Positions 27,542 through 36,047 are shown, counted from the first letter of the stretch. The stretch: DNA of 64,000 nucleotides from CAYJIX01 sp964370375 (GCA_964370375.1 CAYJIX010000006.1:7629-71628); one strand, 5' to 3'. The notes: generated by a model not told the origin, from the letters alone. Translations and numbers: made by a program.

Positions 27542-28230
27542 GCGTGAACCTAGCTGCCCAAGATCGTTCTGTGTTTCAGGTGCAAGAGATTTTTTACTCC
27601 TTACAAGGTGAAGGACGCCATGCAGGACGTGCTGCCGTGTTTTGCCGTTTTGTTGGCTGCAATCTATGGACAGGCCGCGAAGAAGACCGCGCCACAGCAA
27701 AATGTCGCTTTTGTGACACCACGTTTATAGGTGCAACAGGAGAGAAGGGCGGTAGTTATACAGAAGAGGAACTTGTAAAGACACTCTGCGCCATGCATCC
27801 AAGGGGGCTTGGGCATGATCAGACAAAAAAAGGGCGCCCACTCCTTGTTTTTACAGGGGGTGAGCCTGCGTTGCAATTAACGGCCAGCCTGCTTTCGCGT
27901 CTGCGGCATAGCGGCTTTGAACTGAGTGTAGAAACCAACGGAACCTTGCCTTTACCGGATGGTCTTGACTGGATTACGGTAAGTCCCAAGGCAGGTACAA
28001 AAATCGTGGTCACACATGGCCACGAGCTCAAGCTTGTTTGGCCGCAACCGAACGCTGCAGCAGACTTTACGCCCGAACAATTTGTAAATTTGGATTTTGC
28101 ATACTTTACTCTTCAGCCGTGTGACGGGCCTTGCGTGCAGCAAAATACCATGCAATGCCTCACCTATTGTTTACAGCACCCCGTGTGGCATTTGGGATTG
28201 CAGTTGCATAAAATTGTGCAAATTCCCTAA
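27538..28230 (+). CDS. queE: 7-Carboxy-7-deazaguanine synthase (radical SAM)
   Basis: A 230-residue radical SAM enzyme that contracts 6-carboxytetrahydropterin to 7-carboxy-7-deazaguanine. The N-terminus has IFYSLQGEGRHAGRAAVFCR. The iron-sulphur cysteines are spaced CX14CX2C (from GCNLWTG to KCRFCDTT), the extended form known from some QueE enzymes instead of CX3CX2C. VFTGGEPALQL and VETNGTLPLP are the SAM-binding and substrate regions. It overlaps queC by 4 bases. QueD is not in the window. Confidence 0.95.
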   Translation: MSVNLAAQDRSVFQVQEIFYSLQGEGRHAGRAAVFCRFVGCNLWTGREEDRATAKCRFCDTTFIGATGEKGGSYTEEELVKTLCAMHPRGLGHDQTKKGRPLLVFTGGEPALQLTASLLSRLRHSGFELSVETNGTLPLPDGLDWITVSPKAGTKIVVTHGHELKLVWPQPNAAADFTPEQFVNLDFAYFTLQPCDGPCVQQNTMQCLTYCLQHPVWHLGLQLHKIVQIP

Positions 28231-28564
28231 TGATCATGATTTATTGTAAGAATACCGTAGCCGCCTGTTGAAAAAATCCTTTGTAAAAGAGCTTGACGAA
28301 AATATCAGCGTATCATTTTTCCGCAGGCTTATCAAAAAATTCCCTCTTCGATAACGATGCGAGGAAGGAACGTTACGGAGACAGACAGCAACGCTATGCG
28401 CTTTTCAGTCGACCGTCTGGACAGGCTGTTCAAAAAGTGCTGGAGGCGCGGCAAGCGAAGTTTTTTTCTTACGGCATAGGACTCTTCGGTCCATGCCGGA
28501 AGAAAAAACAAGCTTAACAAAGTATACTGCGCTTTTTCAACAGCCTGTTAGGTATGGAGAATAT
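28231..28564. other. Spacer with repeat elements between queE and nnrED
   Basis: A 334-bp spacer. It contains a solo repeat end GCCTGTTGAAAAAA (28263-28276), a complete 126-bp palindromic element (28422-28547), and then the ribosome site GGAG of the next gene. The short reading frames across the element are side effects of its palindrome. Confidence 0.7.
28422..28547. repeat. 126-bp palindromic repeat element, copy 1
   Basis: The ends CAGGCTGTTCAAAAAGTGC (28422-28440) and GCGCTTTTTCAACAGCCTG (28529-28547) are inverted copies, 17 of 19 matching. Inside, ACGGCATAGGAC and GTCCATGCCG form a second hairpin. The copy at 53984-54109 has the same length, similar ends and the same inner hairpin, so this is a real repeat family. 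Confidence 0.75.
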
Positions 28565-30124
28565 ATGTCCTACTACCCCCCCCTACCGTTACCAGCAGAA
28601 ATGAACGAATGGGATAATCGCGCCAAAGATATGGGCCTTATGCCTTTTGCACTTATGGAAAACGCAGCGCGCGAAGCCCTGGCAGTGCTTGCAAGTGCCT
28701 ACGGATGTTTAGAAGGGGCAAAGGTCCTGCTTTTTATGGGCAGTGGCAACAATGGCGGTGATGCAGCTGCCCTTGCAAGGCACCTTCTTGATGCACAAGC
28801 AGAAGTTTTGGTTGTCCATAGTCGCCCCTTGGCAAAATATAGTGGCATAACAAAACAGCATTTGACCTTAGCCAAACGCTGTGGTGTTGCCTTTCAATCG
28901 GCGCAATCGTGGTTGACGGCTAAGGGCGCGCCGGCGTTTGTTCCACATATTGTAGTGGATGGTTTATTGGGTACAGGGCTTGGCGGAAATGTGCGCGAGG
29001 CAGAATTAGCTCTTATTCAACAGATCAACCTTCTGGCCGCTGGGAGCTTTGTATTGGCATTGGATATCCCCTCAGGCTTGTCCGGTAGCACAGGAGAACC
29101 AATGCCGGAAGCTGTGCGTGCAAAGGTTACTGTAACCTTTGAAGCGGCAAAACCGGGGCTTGTCCTGCCAAACGCTCGCCCATGGGTGGGTGATTTGCAC
29201 GTGCGGCCCATTGGTATTCCACGGGTTATTCGTTCACTTGCTCCGGCTTCGTGGCAGCTCATATCCTCTGCCTGTGTAAGGGCTGTGCCCCAACCTCGAT
29301 TTGATTGGCATAAAGGGCGTGCCGGACATGTACTTATTGTAGGTGGCAGTGAAGGCCTTATGGGCGCGCCCATGCTTGCCGCAAAAGCAGCTCTGCGTTC
29401 CGGGTGTGGCCTTGTAACGCATGCTGCACCAAAGGGTTGTTTTGAGCAGTGCGGTAGCGATTGGCCGGATATCATGCGTTTGCCCTTGCCGGGGAATGAA
29501 TGGAACCATAACCAGCTTGAGGCCGTTTTTACCAAGCTTGAACAATGCGCAGCTCTCGTTTTAGGTCCGGGTATTGGGCGCAGTGTCAACACCGTTGCCT
29601 TTGTGCAGCGACTGCTACAGCATAAAAACCGTCCAGCGGCGGTGGTGGATGCCGATGCTTTGCATGCACTGACATTTGATGCTTCGTCTGACAATGGCTT
29701 TGCATGCCTTCGATCTGACGATGTGATCACGCCGCACCCCGGAGAGGCTGCCAGACTGCTTGGCACCACAAGTGCACAAATTCAGGCAGACCGTTTTGCA
29801 GCCTTGCATGCCCTAATGGAAAAAAGTCCTGCTGTATGCCTGCTTAAAGGCGCAGGAACCCTTGTGGGGCAAAAGGGTAAGGTGGGGGCCATTTCGCCCC
29901 ATGCCAATCCCTGCCTTGCTGTTGCAGGTTCCGGCGATGTGCTTTCTGGTTGTATTGGTGCTTTACTTGCCCAAGGGATAGAAGGTTATGACGCAGCGTG
30001 TGCCGCTGTGCAGCTTCATGCCATGGCAGGTTCATTCATGGCCAAAACATACCCTTTGCGCGGCAATACGGCCTCACAATTGGCTGACGCGCTGCCTTTG
30101 GTTTATCAATACGACACAGTTTAA
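28565..30124 (+). CDS. nnr: Bifunctional NAD(P)H-hydrate repair enzyme (epimerase plus dehydratase)
   Basis: A 519-residue metabolite-repair protein. Residues about 1-215 are the NAD(P)HX epimerase (YjeF_N) with MENAAREALAVL, FMGSGNNGGDAAALARHL and VVDGLLGTGLGG. Residues about 235-515 are the ADP- or ATP-dependent dehydratase of the ribokinase fold: AGHVLIVGGSEGLMGAPML, LVLGPGIGRS, VVDADALHAL, DVITPHPGEAARLLG and CLAVAGSGDVLSGCIGALLAQG. The ATG at 28565 follows GGAG. It ends about 140 bp before the S10-operon promoter and is not obviously linked to other genes. Confidence 0.95.
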   Translation: MSYYPPLPLPAEMNEWDNRAKDMGLMPFALMENAAREALAVLASAYGCLEGAKVLLFMGSGNNGGDAAALARHLLDAQAEVLVVHSRPLAKYSGITKQHLTLAKRCGVAFQSAQSWLTAKGAPAFVPHIVVDGLLGTGLGGNVREAELALIQQINLLAAGSFVLALDIPSGLSGSTGEPMPEAVRAKVTVTFEAAKPGLVLPNARPWVGDLHVRPIGIPRVIRSLAPASWQLISSACVRAVPQPRFDWHKGRAGHVLIVGGSEGLMGAPMLAAKAALRSGCGLVTHAAPKGCFEQCGSDWPDIMRLPLPGNEWNHNQLEAVFTKLEQCAALVLGPGIGRSVNTVAFVQRLLQHKNRPAAVVDADALHALTFDASSDNGFACLRSDDVITPHPGEAARLLGTTSAQIQADRFAALHALMEKSPAVCLLKGAGTLVGQKGKVGAISPHANPCLAVAGSGDVLSGCIGALLAQGIEGYDAACAAVQLHAMAGSFMAKTYPLRGNTASQLADALPLVYQYDTV

Positions 30125-30263
30125 TTGTAAACACGTGCCTTGTTTTTTAGCATAGGCTCATGAAAACCGCTTTTTTTTACGCACATGAATAGTTCAGAAT
30201 ATAACGCGAAAAAACTATATATGCCGATAGTAAAAAAACATTCAAAAAAGTTGAAAAAAAAGC

Positions 30264-30293
30264 TTGACTCGTTCAAGCATCTTGCCGTATAAA
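30264..30293 (+). promoter_or_regulatory. Strong sigma-70-type promoter of the S10 ribosomal operon
   Basis: TTGACT (30264-30269) and TATAAA (30288-30293) are separated by 18 bases. A start near 30300 would place the first leader hairpin at the very 5' end of the transcript. It is the best sigma-70-like match in the 650 bp before rpsJ. Confidence 0.75.
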
Positions 30294-30300
30294 TCTTTTT

Positions 30301-30783
30301 CTCACTTCGAGTGAGCAAATCCCTGGGCGGCAGGGAAGGGCAGTTTTACACTGCTCTGCGACACTAACTGTATAGTTAGTTTTGACATTTTGCAGGCGTC
30401 ACTGAATGCCGTAAGGATGTCAAGCCGTTTCAGCAAGTAATTTGCTGTAAAGGTCTTGTGTGGGGCTTCGGCCCTAAGGTGACCCTGCTAGATCACCTGT
30501 CATTTTGGATCCATTCCAATAAGGGCAGGCTGGCAACAAGGGTGACGTATTGTGATGGAACCGGATTTAAGCCAGCTGCTCAATCCTATATTCTCCGCAC
30601 AAAACGTCGACATACTCCCCGATGAGTATGGTAAACTTGCTTGCCATTTTTTTGGTCTTTAGCTTGGGTCGGTCAAGAAGCAGATGCCTTTTGACCACTT
30701 GGTTAGGAACAATGGTTCCCCTGATATTGCTGCTATTTCAGCAGGCAGTTGGGGGGTATTGCCAGATAACGGAGTAAGCGAAC
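30301..30783 (+). ncRNA. Candidate structured leader RNA of the S10 operon
   Basis: About 480 bases between the promoter and rpsJ fold into a chain of local hairpins: 30301-30315, 30320-30336, 30337-30357, 30363-30380, 30431-30447, 30463-30474 (a C(UUCG)G tetraloop), 30477-30498, 30611-30630, 30671-30696, 30706-30719 and 30728-30743, with stems of 4-7 perfect or G-U pairs. A T run lies at 30647-30653. In some bacteria ribosomal operons are self-controlled by leader structures (for example by L4); whether this one does so is inference. It matches no family I recognise. Confidence 0.5.
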
Positions 30784-31101
30784 ATGACGACAGTGAGCAG
30801 TGATCGTATCCGTATAAAGCTCAAGGCTTACGATTACCGCATCCTTGACAAGGCTGTGGCGGAAATCGTCGATACGGCGCGGAACACGGGCGCAGGCGTG
30901 GCGGGGCCAATCCCTTTGCCCACACGTATTCATAAATACACAGTAAACCGTTCTGTGCACGTGGACAAGAAGTCTAGAGAGCAGTTTGAAATGCGCATCC
31001 ACAAGCGTCTTATGGATATTCTTGAACCCACGCAGCAAACTGTGGATGCCCTTGGCAAACTCAGTCTGCCTGCCGGTGTGGATGTGGAAATCAAGCTTTA
31101 G
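30784..31101 (+). CDS. rpsJ: 30S ribosomal protein S10
   Basis: A 105-residue uS10 protein of the 30S head, also the NusE partner of NusB in antitermination. It is recognised by RIRIKLKAYDYRILDKAVAEI, then GPIPLPTRIHKYTVNRSVHV and EMRIHKRLMDILEPT. It is the first gene of the cluster, with GGAG 11 bases before the ATG. Downstream order (rplC, rplD, rplW, rplB) is the classical S10 order. No fusA, tuf or rpsLG lies directly upstream here. Confidence 0.98.
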   Translation: MTTVSSDRIRIKLKAYDYRILDKAVAEIVDTARNTGAGVAGPIPLPTRIHKYTVNRSVHVDKKSREQFEMRIHKRLMDILEPTQQTVDALGKLSLPAGVDVEIKL

Positions 31102-31112
31102 CGAGGAATGTC

Positions 31113-31742
31113 ATGGCTGAGAAAATGGGAATTTTGGGTCGAAAGCTTGGCATGACCCGCATCTTCGCAGAAGATGGCAGTGCGGTTACTGTCACAGTAA
31201 TTGAAGCAGGTCCTTGCCCTATTACCCAGGTCAAGACTGTGGAAAGTGACGGCTATAATGCATTGCAAATTGCTTTTGTTGAAGGCAAAGCTAAGCATGT
31301 TAATAAGGCGTTGCAAGGACATTTTGCCAAGGCCGGCAAGGGGCTTTTCCGTAAAGTGCGTGAAATACGCCTTGAAGGTGCACCCACAATGGCTGTTGGC
31401 GATACCCTTGAAGCCACATTATTTACCGCTGGCGAGCGCGTAAAGGTCACCGGAACAAGCCTTGGTAAAGGCTATCAAGGTGTTATGCGCCGCTGGAACT
31501 TTAAAGGCTCTAAGGATACACACGGTTGCGAAAAGGTACACCGCTCCGGCGGCTCCATTGGTAACAATACCTTTCCGGGCCACGTGTTTAAAGGCAAAAA
31601 AATGGCCGGTCACTGGGGAAATGAACGGGTAACTGTTCAAAACCTTGAAGTTGTAGACGTGTACGCAGAAGACAACGTGATCCTTATCCGTGGTTCTGTA
31701 CCTGGCCCCAAGAACGGTCTCGTTCTTGTGCGTAAGCAGTAG
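31113..31742 (+). CDS. rplC: 50S ribosomal protein L3
   Basis: A 209-residue uL3 protein that reaches towards the peptidyl-transferase centre and helps start 50S assembly. Signatures: MGILGRKLGMTRIFAEDGSA at the N-terminus and the long loop FKGSKDTHGCEKVHRSGGSI, then PGHVFKGKKMAGHWGNERVT. The Gln usually methylated by PrmB in the loop is not obvious: the usual GNSxSHR-like stretch reads DTHGCEKVHR. It follows rpsJ by 11 bp. Confidence 0.98.
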   Translation: MAEKMGILGRKLGMTRIFAEDGSAVTVTVIEAGPCPITQVKTVESDGYNALQIAFVEGKAKHVNKALQGHFAKAGKGLFRKVREIRLEGAPTMAVGDTLEATLFTAGERVKVTGTSLGKGYQGVMRRWNFKGSKDTHGCEKVHRSGGSIGNNTFPGHVFKGKKMAGHWGNERVTVQNLEVVDVYAEDNVILIRGSVPGPKNGLVLVRKQ

Positions 31743-31756
31743 TTGGGAGAAAAACA

Positions 31757-32377
31757 ATGGCTGTCGTGAAAATGTACAATCAGAACAAGCAGGAAGCAGG
31801 GGATGTGACCTTAGCTCCTGAAGTGTTCGAAGTCGCGGTGAGACCGGAAATTCTCCATCTCGTGGTACGAGCCCAGTTGGCTGCTCGTCGGGCAGGAACC
31901 CATAAAACCAAAACACGTGCATATGTATCAGGCGGTGGGGCAAAGCCTTGGCGTCAAAAAGGTACAGGCCGTGCTCGTGCTGGCTCTAACCGTTCCCCCA
32001 TCTGGCGCGGTGGTGCTATCATTTTTGGGCCTCAGCCTCGCGACTATAGCTTTAAGGTGAACAAGAAGATCAGAAAATTGGCTTTGCGTATGGCTTTGTC
32101 CTCACGCCTTGCCGCAGGTTCACTTGTGGTTGTCAACGCCATTGACTTGGCTGAACCTAAAACCAAATTGTTTGCTCAAGTGGCAAGCACCTTGGGTTTA
32201 GAAAAAGCTTTGATCATTGCGCCTGAAGCAAACCGCAACCTTGCGCTGTCTTCTCGTAATCTGCCCGGCTTTACACTGACCACACCTGAAGGGCTCAGTG
32301 TTTATGAAATCTTAAAGCACAAACACTTGGTGCTTTTGGAAGGGGCTGTTGAACCTATTACAGCCCGGCTGAAATAA
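31757..32377 (+). CDS. rplD: 50S ribosomal protein L4
   Basis: A 206-residue uL4 protein lining the peptide exit tunnel. The RNA-binding loop is clear: GTHKTKTRAYVSGGGAKPW, then RQKGTGRARAGSNRSPIWRG, the tunnel tip. In E. coli L4 is also the repressor of the S10 operon through the leader RNA; whether the long leader here is its target is open. It lies between rplC and rplW with short spacers. Confidence 0.98.
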   Translation: MAVVKMYNQNKQEAGDVTLAPEVFEVAVRPEILHLVVRAQLAARRAGTHKTKTRAYVSGGGAKPWRQKGTGRARAGSNRSPIWRGGAIIFGPQPRDYSFKVNKKIRKLALRMALSSRLAAGSLVVVNAIDLAEPKTKLFAQVASTLGLEKALIIAPEANRNLALSSRNLPGFTLTTPEGLSVYEILKHKHLVLLEGAVEPITARLK

Positions 32378-32387
32378 GAGGTTCGTC

Positions 32388-32675
32388 ATGGATTATACAC
32401 AAATTTTATTGCGCCCCGTTGTGACGGAAAAAGCGACCAGCGTGCGTGAGCTTGCCAATCAGGTAGCTTTTTACGTGCACCCCGAGGCCAACAAGATAGA
32501 GATAAAGCGGGCTGTGGAAGCGGCTTTTAATGTAAAAGTAGCTGATGTAAACGTGGTGACCAAGCGTCCCATGGTACGTATGAAAAACCGCCGTCTTTCG
32601 CATGTTGCTGGTTCACGTAAAGCCTATGTGACCCTTGCACCCGGCGAAAAGATTGAGTTTTTTGAGGGAGTATAG
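32388..32675 (+). CDS. rplW: 50S ribosomal protein L23
   Basis: A 95-residue uL23 protein at the tunnel exit, the docking point for trigger factor and SRP. LLRPVVTEKATSVRELANQV is the family N-terminus, and VNVVTKRPMVRMKNRRLSH is the RNA-binding loop. It lies 10 bp after rplD and 2 bp before rplB. Confidence 0.97.
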   Translation: MDYTQILLRPVVTEKATSVRELANQVAFYVHPEANKIEIKRAVEAAFNVKVADVNVVTKRPMVRMKNRRLSHVAGSRKAYVTLAPGEKIEFFEGV

Positions 32676-32677
32676 TC

Positions 32678-33508
32678 ATGGCTGTGCGGAAACTTAAACC
32701 TACCTCGGCCGGACGTAGATTCCAAACGGTTTCTGATTTTGCAGAAATCACAAGAACTACGCCTGAGAAATCTCTCACCGAGGGCATCAATAAAAAAGCC
32801 GGGCGTAATAACCATGGCCGTATCACCAGCCGTCGTCGCGGTGGCGGTGTTAAACGTCGGTACAGAATCATCGACTTTAAGCGTAACAAAGTGGACATCG
32901 AAGCCACAGTAGCGCATATCGAATATGATCCTAACCGCACGGCGCGTATTGCACTTTTGCATTACAAAGATGGTGAAAAACGCTACATTTTGGCTCCCCA
33001 TGGGATCAAACAAGGCGATAAGGTGCAAGCAGGATTAAAGGCTGACATTAAGCCGGGTAACGCCCTGCCCATGAGCAGTATCCCTGTTGGTACCATCATC
33101 CATAATATTGAGTTGCATCCGGGCAAAGGCGGTCAGTTTTGCCGCTCTGCCGGAACCTATGCGCAGCTCGTCGCCAAGGAAGGCAAATACGCCCTTTTGC
33201 GTATGCCCTCTGGTGAAGTGCGCAAAGTCCTTGCCATGGGCCTAGCTACGGTTGGTCAAGTTGGTAACGTGCAGCACGAAAATATATCACTTGGCAAGGC
33301 CGGCCGTAATCGTTGGCTTGGCCGTCGCCCCAAGGTTCGTGGTGTTGCCATGAACCCCATTGACCACCCCTTAGGCGGTGGTGAAGGCAGAAGCTCCGGC
33401 GGTCGCCATCCGGTGACGCCGTGGGGTGTGCCCACTAAGGGCTACAAGACCCGTGATAAGAAAAAGCCCTCGTCGCGACTGATTGTTAAACGTCGCGGCC
33501 AGAAGTAG
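32678..33508 (+). CDS. rplB: 50S ribosomal protein L2
   Basis: A 276-residue uL2 protein needed for subunit joining and peptidyl transfer. It contains GRNNHGRITSRRRGGGVKRR, EYDPNRTARIALLHYKDGEK and the C-terminal VRGVAMNPIDHPLGGGEGRS with the conserved His. It ends KKPSSRLIVKRRGQK as usual. Nothing is odd about it. Confidence 0.98.
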   Translation: MAVRKLKPTSAGRRFQTVSDFAEITRTTPEKSLTEGINKKAGRNNHGRITSRRRGGGVKRRYRIIDFKRNKVDIEATVAHIEYDPNRTARIALLHYKDGEKRYILAPHGIKQGDKVQAGLKADIKPGNALPMSSIPVGTIIHNIELHPGKGGQFCRSAGTYAQLVAKEGKYALLRMPSGEVRKVLAMGLATVGQVGNVQHENISLGKAGRNRWLGRRPKVRGVAMNPIDHPLGGGEGRSSGGRHPVTPWGVPTKGYKTRDKKKPSSRLIVKRRGQK

Positions 33509-33517
33509 GAGCCTCTC

Positions 33518-33799
33518 ATGCCCAGATCACTAAAAAAAGGTCCCTTTGTGGATGACCACCTTATGAAAAAGGTGGACAAGGCGGTTGAAAGCAATGACCG
33601 CCGCGTGATCAAAACTTGGTCACGCAGATCAACGGTGCTTCCGGAAATGGTGGGTTTCACCTTTGCGGTGCACAACGGCAAAAAGTTTTTGCCTGTGTTT
33701 GTTACAGAGAATATGGTAGGTCATAAACTTGGGGAATTTGCTCCCACAAGGACCTACTACGGTCATGCTGCCGATAAAAAGTCTAAGGCCAAAAAGTAA
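33518..33799 (+). CDS. rpsS: 30S ribosomal protein S19
   Basis: A 93-residue uS19 protein of the 30S head, close to the A-site finger. It begins MPRSLKKGPFVDDHLMKKV and has IKTWSRRSTVLPEMVGFTFA and the C-terminal GEFAPTRTYYGHAADKKSKA. AGGAG precedes the ATG. Confidence 0.98.
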   Translation: MPRSLKKGPFVDDHLMKKVDKAVESNDRRVIKTWSRRSTVLPEMVGFTFAVHNGKKFLPVFVTENMVGHKLGEFAPTRTYYGHAADKKSKAKK

Positions 33800-33810
33800 C
33801 GGGTGACGCT

Positions 33811-34149
33811 ATGGAATCAAAAGCTATCGCTAAATTCGTGCGTGTATCGCCGCGCAAAGCTCGGCTTGTTGCCCGGAACGTAAGAGGCATGGAAGTTGAA
33901 AAGGCCATGAACATTTTACGCTTCACGCCCAACAAACCGGCAGACATCATTCTTGGTGTGGTGCGTTCTGCTTTGGCTAACGCCGAGCACAATGCCAGCA
34001 TGGACGTGGACTCTTTACGTATCAAGGAAATCCTTGTGAACGAAGGGCCCACTTGGAAGCGCTTTATGCCTCGTGCCCAAGGGCGCGCAACGCATATTCG
34101 TAAGCGCACCAGCCACATCACCGTGATACTTGCAGAAGGACAGGAATAG
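33811..34149 (+). CDS. rplV: 50S ribosomal protein L22
   Basis: A 112-residue uL22 protein whose loop forms part of the exit tunnel wall. AKFVRVSPRKARLVARNVRG at the start, and the tip FMPRAQGRATHIRKRTSHIT, are family marks; macrolide resistance changes usually fall near this loop, which reads standard here. Confidence 0.97.
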   Translation: MESKAIAKFVRVSPRKARLVARNVRGMEVEKAMNILRFTPNKPADIILGVVRSALANAEHNASMDVDSLRIKEILVNEGPTWKRFMPRAQGRATHIRKRTSHITVILAEGQE

Positions 34150-34151
34150 TC

Positions 34152-34793
34152 ATGGGTCAGAAAGTACATCCATACGGATTCAGGCTTGGGTATAACAAAA
34201 ACTGGCAATCACGCTGGTTTAGCAAAAAAGATTACCCCGCCTTCGTCTTTGAGGACCATGAAATCCGCAAATACGTGAAGAAGTTGTTGTATGCAGCCGG
34301 TATTTCCAAGATTGAGCTTGAACGTGCCGGTGGAAAAATACGTCTGATTCTTTCTACAGCCCGTCCAGGTATCGTTATTGGGCGTAAAGGCGTGGAAATT
34401 GAAAAGCTACGTGGTGATTTGAGCAAAAAATTCAATAAAGAATTTTCGCTTGAAGTGAACGAAATCCGCCGTCCGGAAGTGGATGCTCAGCTTGTGGCAG
34501 AAAACATTGCCATGCAGCTTGAGCGTCGTGTGGCATTTCGTCGCGCCATGAAGCGCACGGTAACCATGTCACGTAAATTTGGTGCTGAAGGCATTAAAGT
34601 TACGTGTTCCGGCCGCCTTGCCGGTGCTGAAATAGCCCGGACGGAATGGTATCGTGACGGCCGCGTGCCGCTGCAAACACTTCGCGCCGATATTGATTAT
34701 GGCTTTGCTGAAGCCCGTACAACCTACGGGATCATCGGAGTCAAGGCGTGGATTTACAAAGGTGAAATCCTTGACAAAGAGGTTGAAAGGTAA
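34152..34793 (+). CDS. rpsC: 30S ribosomal protein S3
   Basis: A 213-residue uS3 protein at the mRNA entry channel with helicase function. MGQKVHPYGFRLGYNKNWQS leads into a type II KH domain with the GRKG loop (RPGIVIGRKGVEIEKLRGDL). The C-terminal domain includes GRLAGAEIARTEWYRDGRVP. Its last base is shared with the start of rplP, so the two are coupled. Confidence 0.98.
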   Translation: MGQKVHPYGFRLGYNKNWQSRWFSKKDYPAFVFEDHEIRKYVKKLLYAAGISKIELERAGGKIRLILSTARPGIVIGRKGVEIEKLRGDLSKKFNKEFSLEVNEIRRPEVDAQLVAENIAMQLERRVAFRRAMKRTVTMSRKFGAEGIKVTCSGRLAGAEIARTEWYRDGRVPLQTLRADIDYGFAEARTTYGIIGVKAWIYKGEILDKEVER

Positions 34794-35206
34794 TGCTTGC
34801 CCCCAAGAAAGTAAAATTTCGCAAATGGCAAAAAGGTCGCCTTCGTGGTGCTGCCACTCGTGGCTCTACCATTTCATTTGGTGACATTGGCCTAAAAACT
34901 GTGGAACACGGCAAGCTGACGAGCCAGCAGATCGAAGCCGCTCGTATTGCTATGATGCGTCATATCCGCCGTGGTGGTAAGGTGTGGATTCGGGTTTTTC
35001 CTGATCGTCCCGTAACAGCCAAACCCCTTGAAACTCGTCAGGGCAGTGGTAAAGGGTCCCCCGTGGGTTGGTGCGCGCCTGTTAAACCTGGGCGTATCTT
35101 GTACGAGATCAAAGGTGTAAGCCTTGAACTTGCAAAAGAAGCCCTCATTCGTGCATCGCACAAACTGCCGGTGAAAACCACCATCGTAGTGCGGGAGGGG
35201 CTATAA
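34793..35206 (+). CDS. rplP: 50S ribosomal protein L16
   Basis: A 137-residue uL16 protein that positions A-site tRNA. MLAPKKVKFRKWQKGRLRGA is the N-terminus; RIAMMRHIRRGGKVWIRVFP and RQGSGKGSPVGWCAPVKPGR are the RNA-contact segments. The Arg that YcfD hydroxylates in E. coli lies in this kind of Gly-rich loop. It overlaps both rpsC and rpmC by one base. Confidence 0.98.
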   Translation: MLAPKKVKFRKWQKGRLRGAATRGSTISFGDIGLKTVEHGKLTSQQIEAARIAMMRHIRRGGKVWIRVFPDRPVTAKPLETRQGSGKGSPVGWCAPVKPGRILYEIKGVSLELAKEALIRASHKLPVKTTIVVREGL

Positions 35207-35391
35207 TGAAAGCCAATGAACTTAAAGGGCTTGGCAAGGACGAGCTCCTTGCAAAGCTTGCCTCTGAAAGGCAGGAATTGTTTAACCTCCGCTTTCAGCA
35301 TGCCACAGCGCAGCTTGAAAAAACATCTTCGATTCCTGCAACCAGGAAGAAGATTGCGCGGATTTTGACCATCCTGAAGGAAAAGGAATAG
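35206..35391 (+). CDS. rpmC: 50S ribosomal protein L29
   Basis: A 61-residue two-helix uL29 protein beside the tunnel exit. MKANELKGLGKDELLAKLAS and FNLRFQHATAQLEKTSSIPA are the typical halves. It overlaps the rplP stop by one base and is followed by rpsQ after 2 bp. Confidence 0.97.
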   Translation: MKANELKGLGKDELLAKLASERQELFNLRFQHATAQLEKTSSIPATRKKIARILTILKEKE

Positions 35392-35393
35392 CC

Positions 35394-35660
35394 ATGTCTG
35401 AAGCCATGGAACACCGCAAAGGGCGGATGCTCACAGGGGTTGTGATCAGCGATAAAAGCGACAAAACCATTGTTGTTCGCGTTGAAACCTTGATCAAGCA
35501 TCCTTTATTGAAAAAATATGTTCGCCGTCGTACCAAGTTTACAGCCCATGACCCCAACAATGAATGTGGCATTGGTGATACGGTGCAAATAGTAGAATTT
35601 CGACCCATGAGCCGCAATAAACGCTGGCATCTTGTGTCTATTCTTGAAAAGGCCGTGTAG
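35394..35660 (+). CDS. rpsQ: 30S ribosomal protein S17
   Basis: An 88-residue OB-fold uS17 protein that binds 16S rRNA early in assembly. RMLTGVVISDKSDKTIVVRV and VRRRTKFTAHDPNNECGIGD are diagnostic. The N-terminus MSEAMEHRKG is ordinary for the family. Confidence 0.97.
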   Translation: MSEAMEHRKGRMLTGVVISDKSDKTIVVRVETLIKHPLLKKYVRRRTKFTAHDPNNECGIGDTVQIVEFRPMSRNKRWHLVSILEKAV

Positions 35661-35669
35661 GAGTATATC

Positions 35670-36038
35670 ATGATTCAGGTAGAATCCATGCTTCAGGTGG
35701 CCGATAACTCCGGTGCCAAAAAAGTTGCCTGCATTAAGGTGCTTGGCGGCTCACACCGACGTTATGCCACAGTTGGCGACATCATAATGGTGTCAGTAAA
35801 AGAAGCCATACCGCATAGTAAAGTAAAAAAAGGCGATGTGATGCAAGCTGTTATCGTACGCACAAGCAAAGAAGTGCGTCGCGTTGACGGATCCTACATC
35901 CGCTTTGATACAAACGCTGCTGTGCTGTTATCCAAGCAGGGTGAACCTATTGGAACGCGCATCTTTGGGCCTGTGGCGCGCGAACTTCGTGCCCGCAATT
36001 TTACAAAGATTGTGTCATTGGCACCAGAAGTGCTGTAG
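35670..36038 (+). CDS. rplN: 50S ribosomal protein L14
   Basis: A 122-residue uL14 protein at the subunit interface, partner of the silencing factor RsfS. It has MIQVESMLQVADNSGAKKVA and VIVRTSKEVRRVDGSYIRFD, ending GPVARELRARNFTKIVSLAP. It opens the spc-type part of the cluster without a break. Confidence 0.98.
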   Translation: MIQVESMLQVADNSGAKKVACIKVLGGSHRRYATVGDIIMVSVKEAIPHSKVKKGDVMQAVIVRTSKEVRRVDGSYIRFDTNAAVLLSKQGEPIGTRIFGPVARELRARNFTKIVSLAPEVL

Positions 36039-36047
36039 GAAATCAAC

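Larger units (their letters stand above)
30125..30783. other. Long spacer: S10-operon promoter and hairpin-rich leader
   Basis: A 659-bp region before rpsJ. The first 140 bp show nothing clear. Then come a strong promoter (30264-30293) and about 480 bases of leader, listed separately. No tRNA or known riboswitch motif was recognised. Confidence 0.7.

Noticed and set aside
28293..28517. Open frame of 74 codons upstream of nnrED
   Set aside because: It overlaps the repeat element at 28422-28547 and shows low-complexity, unrecognised protein.
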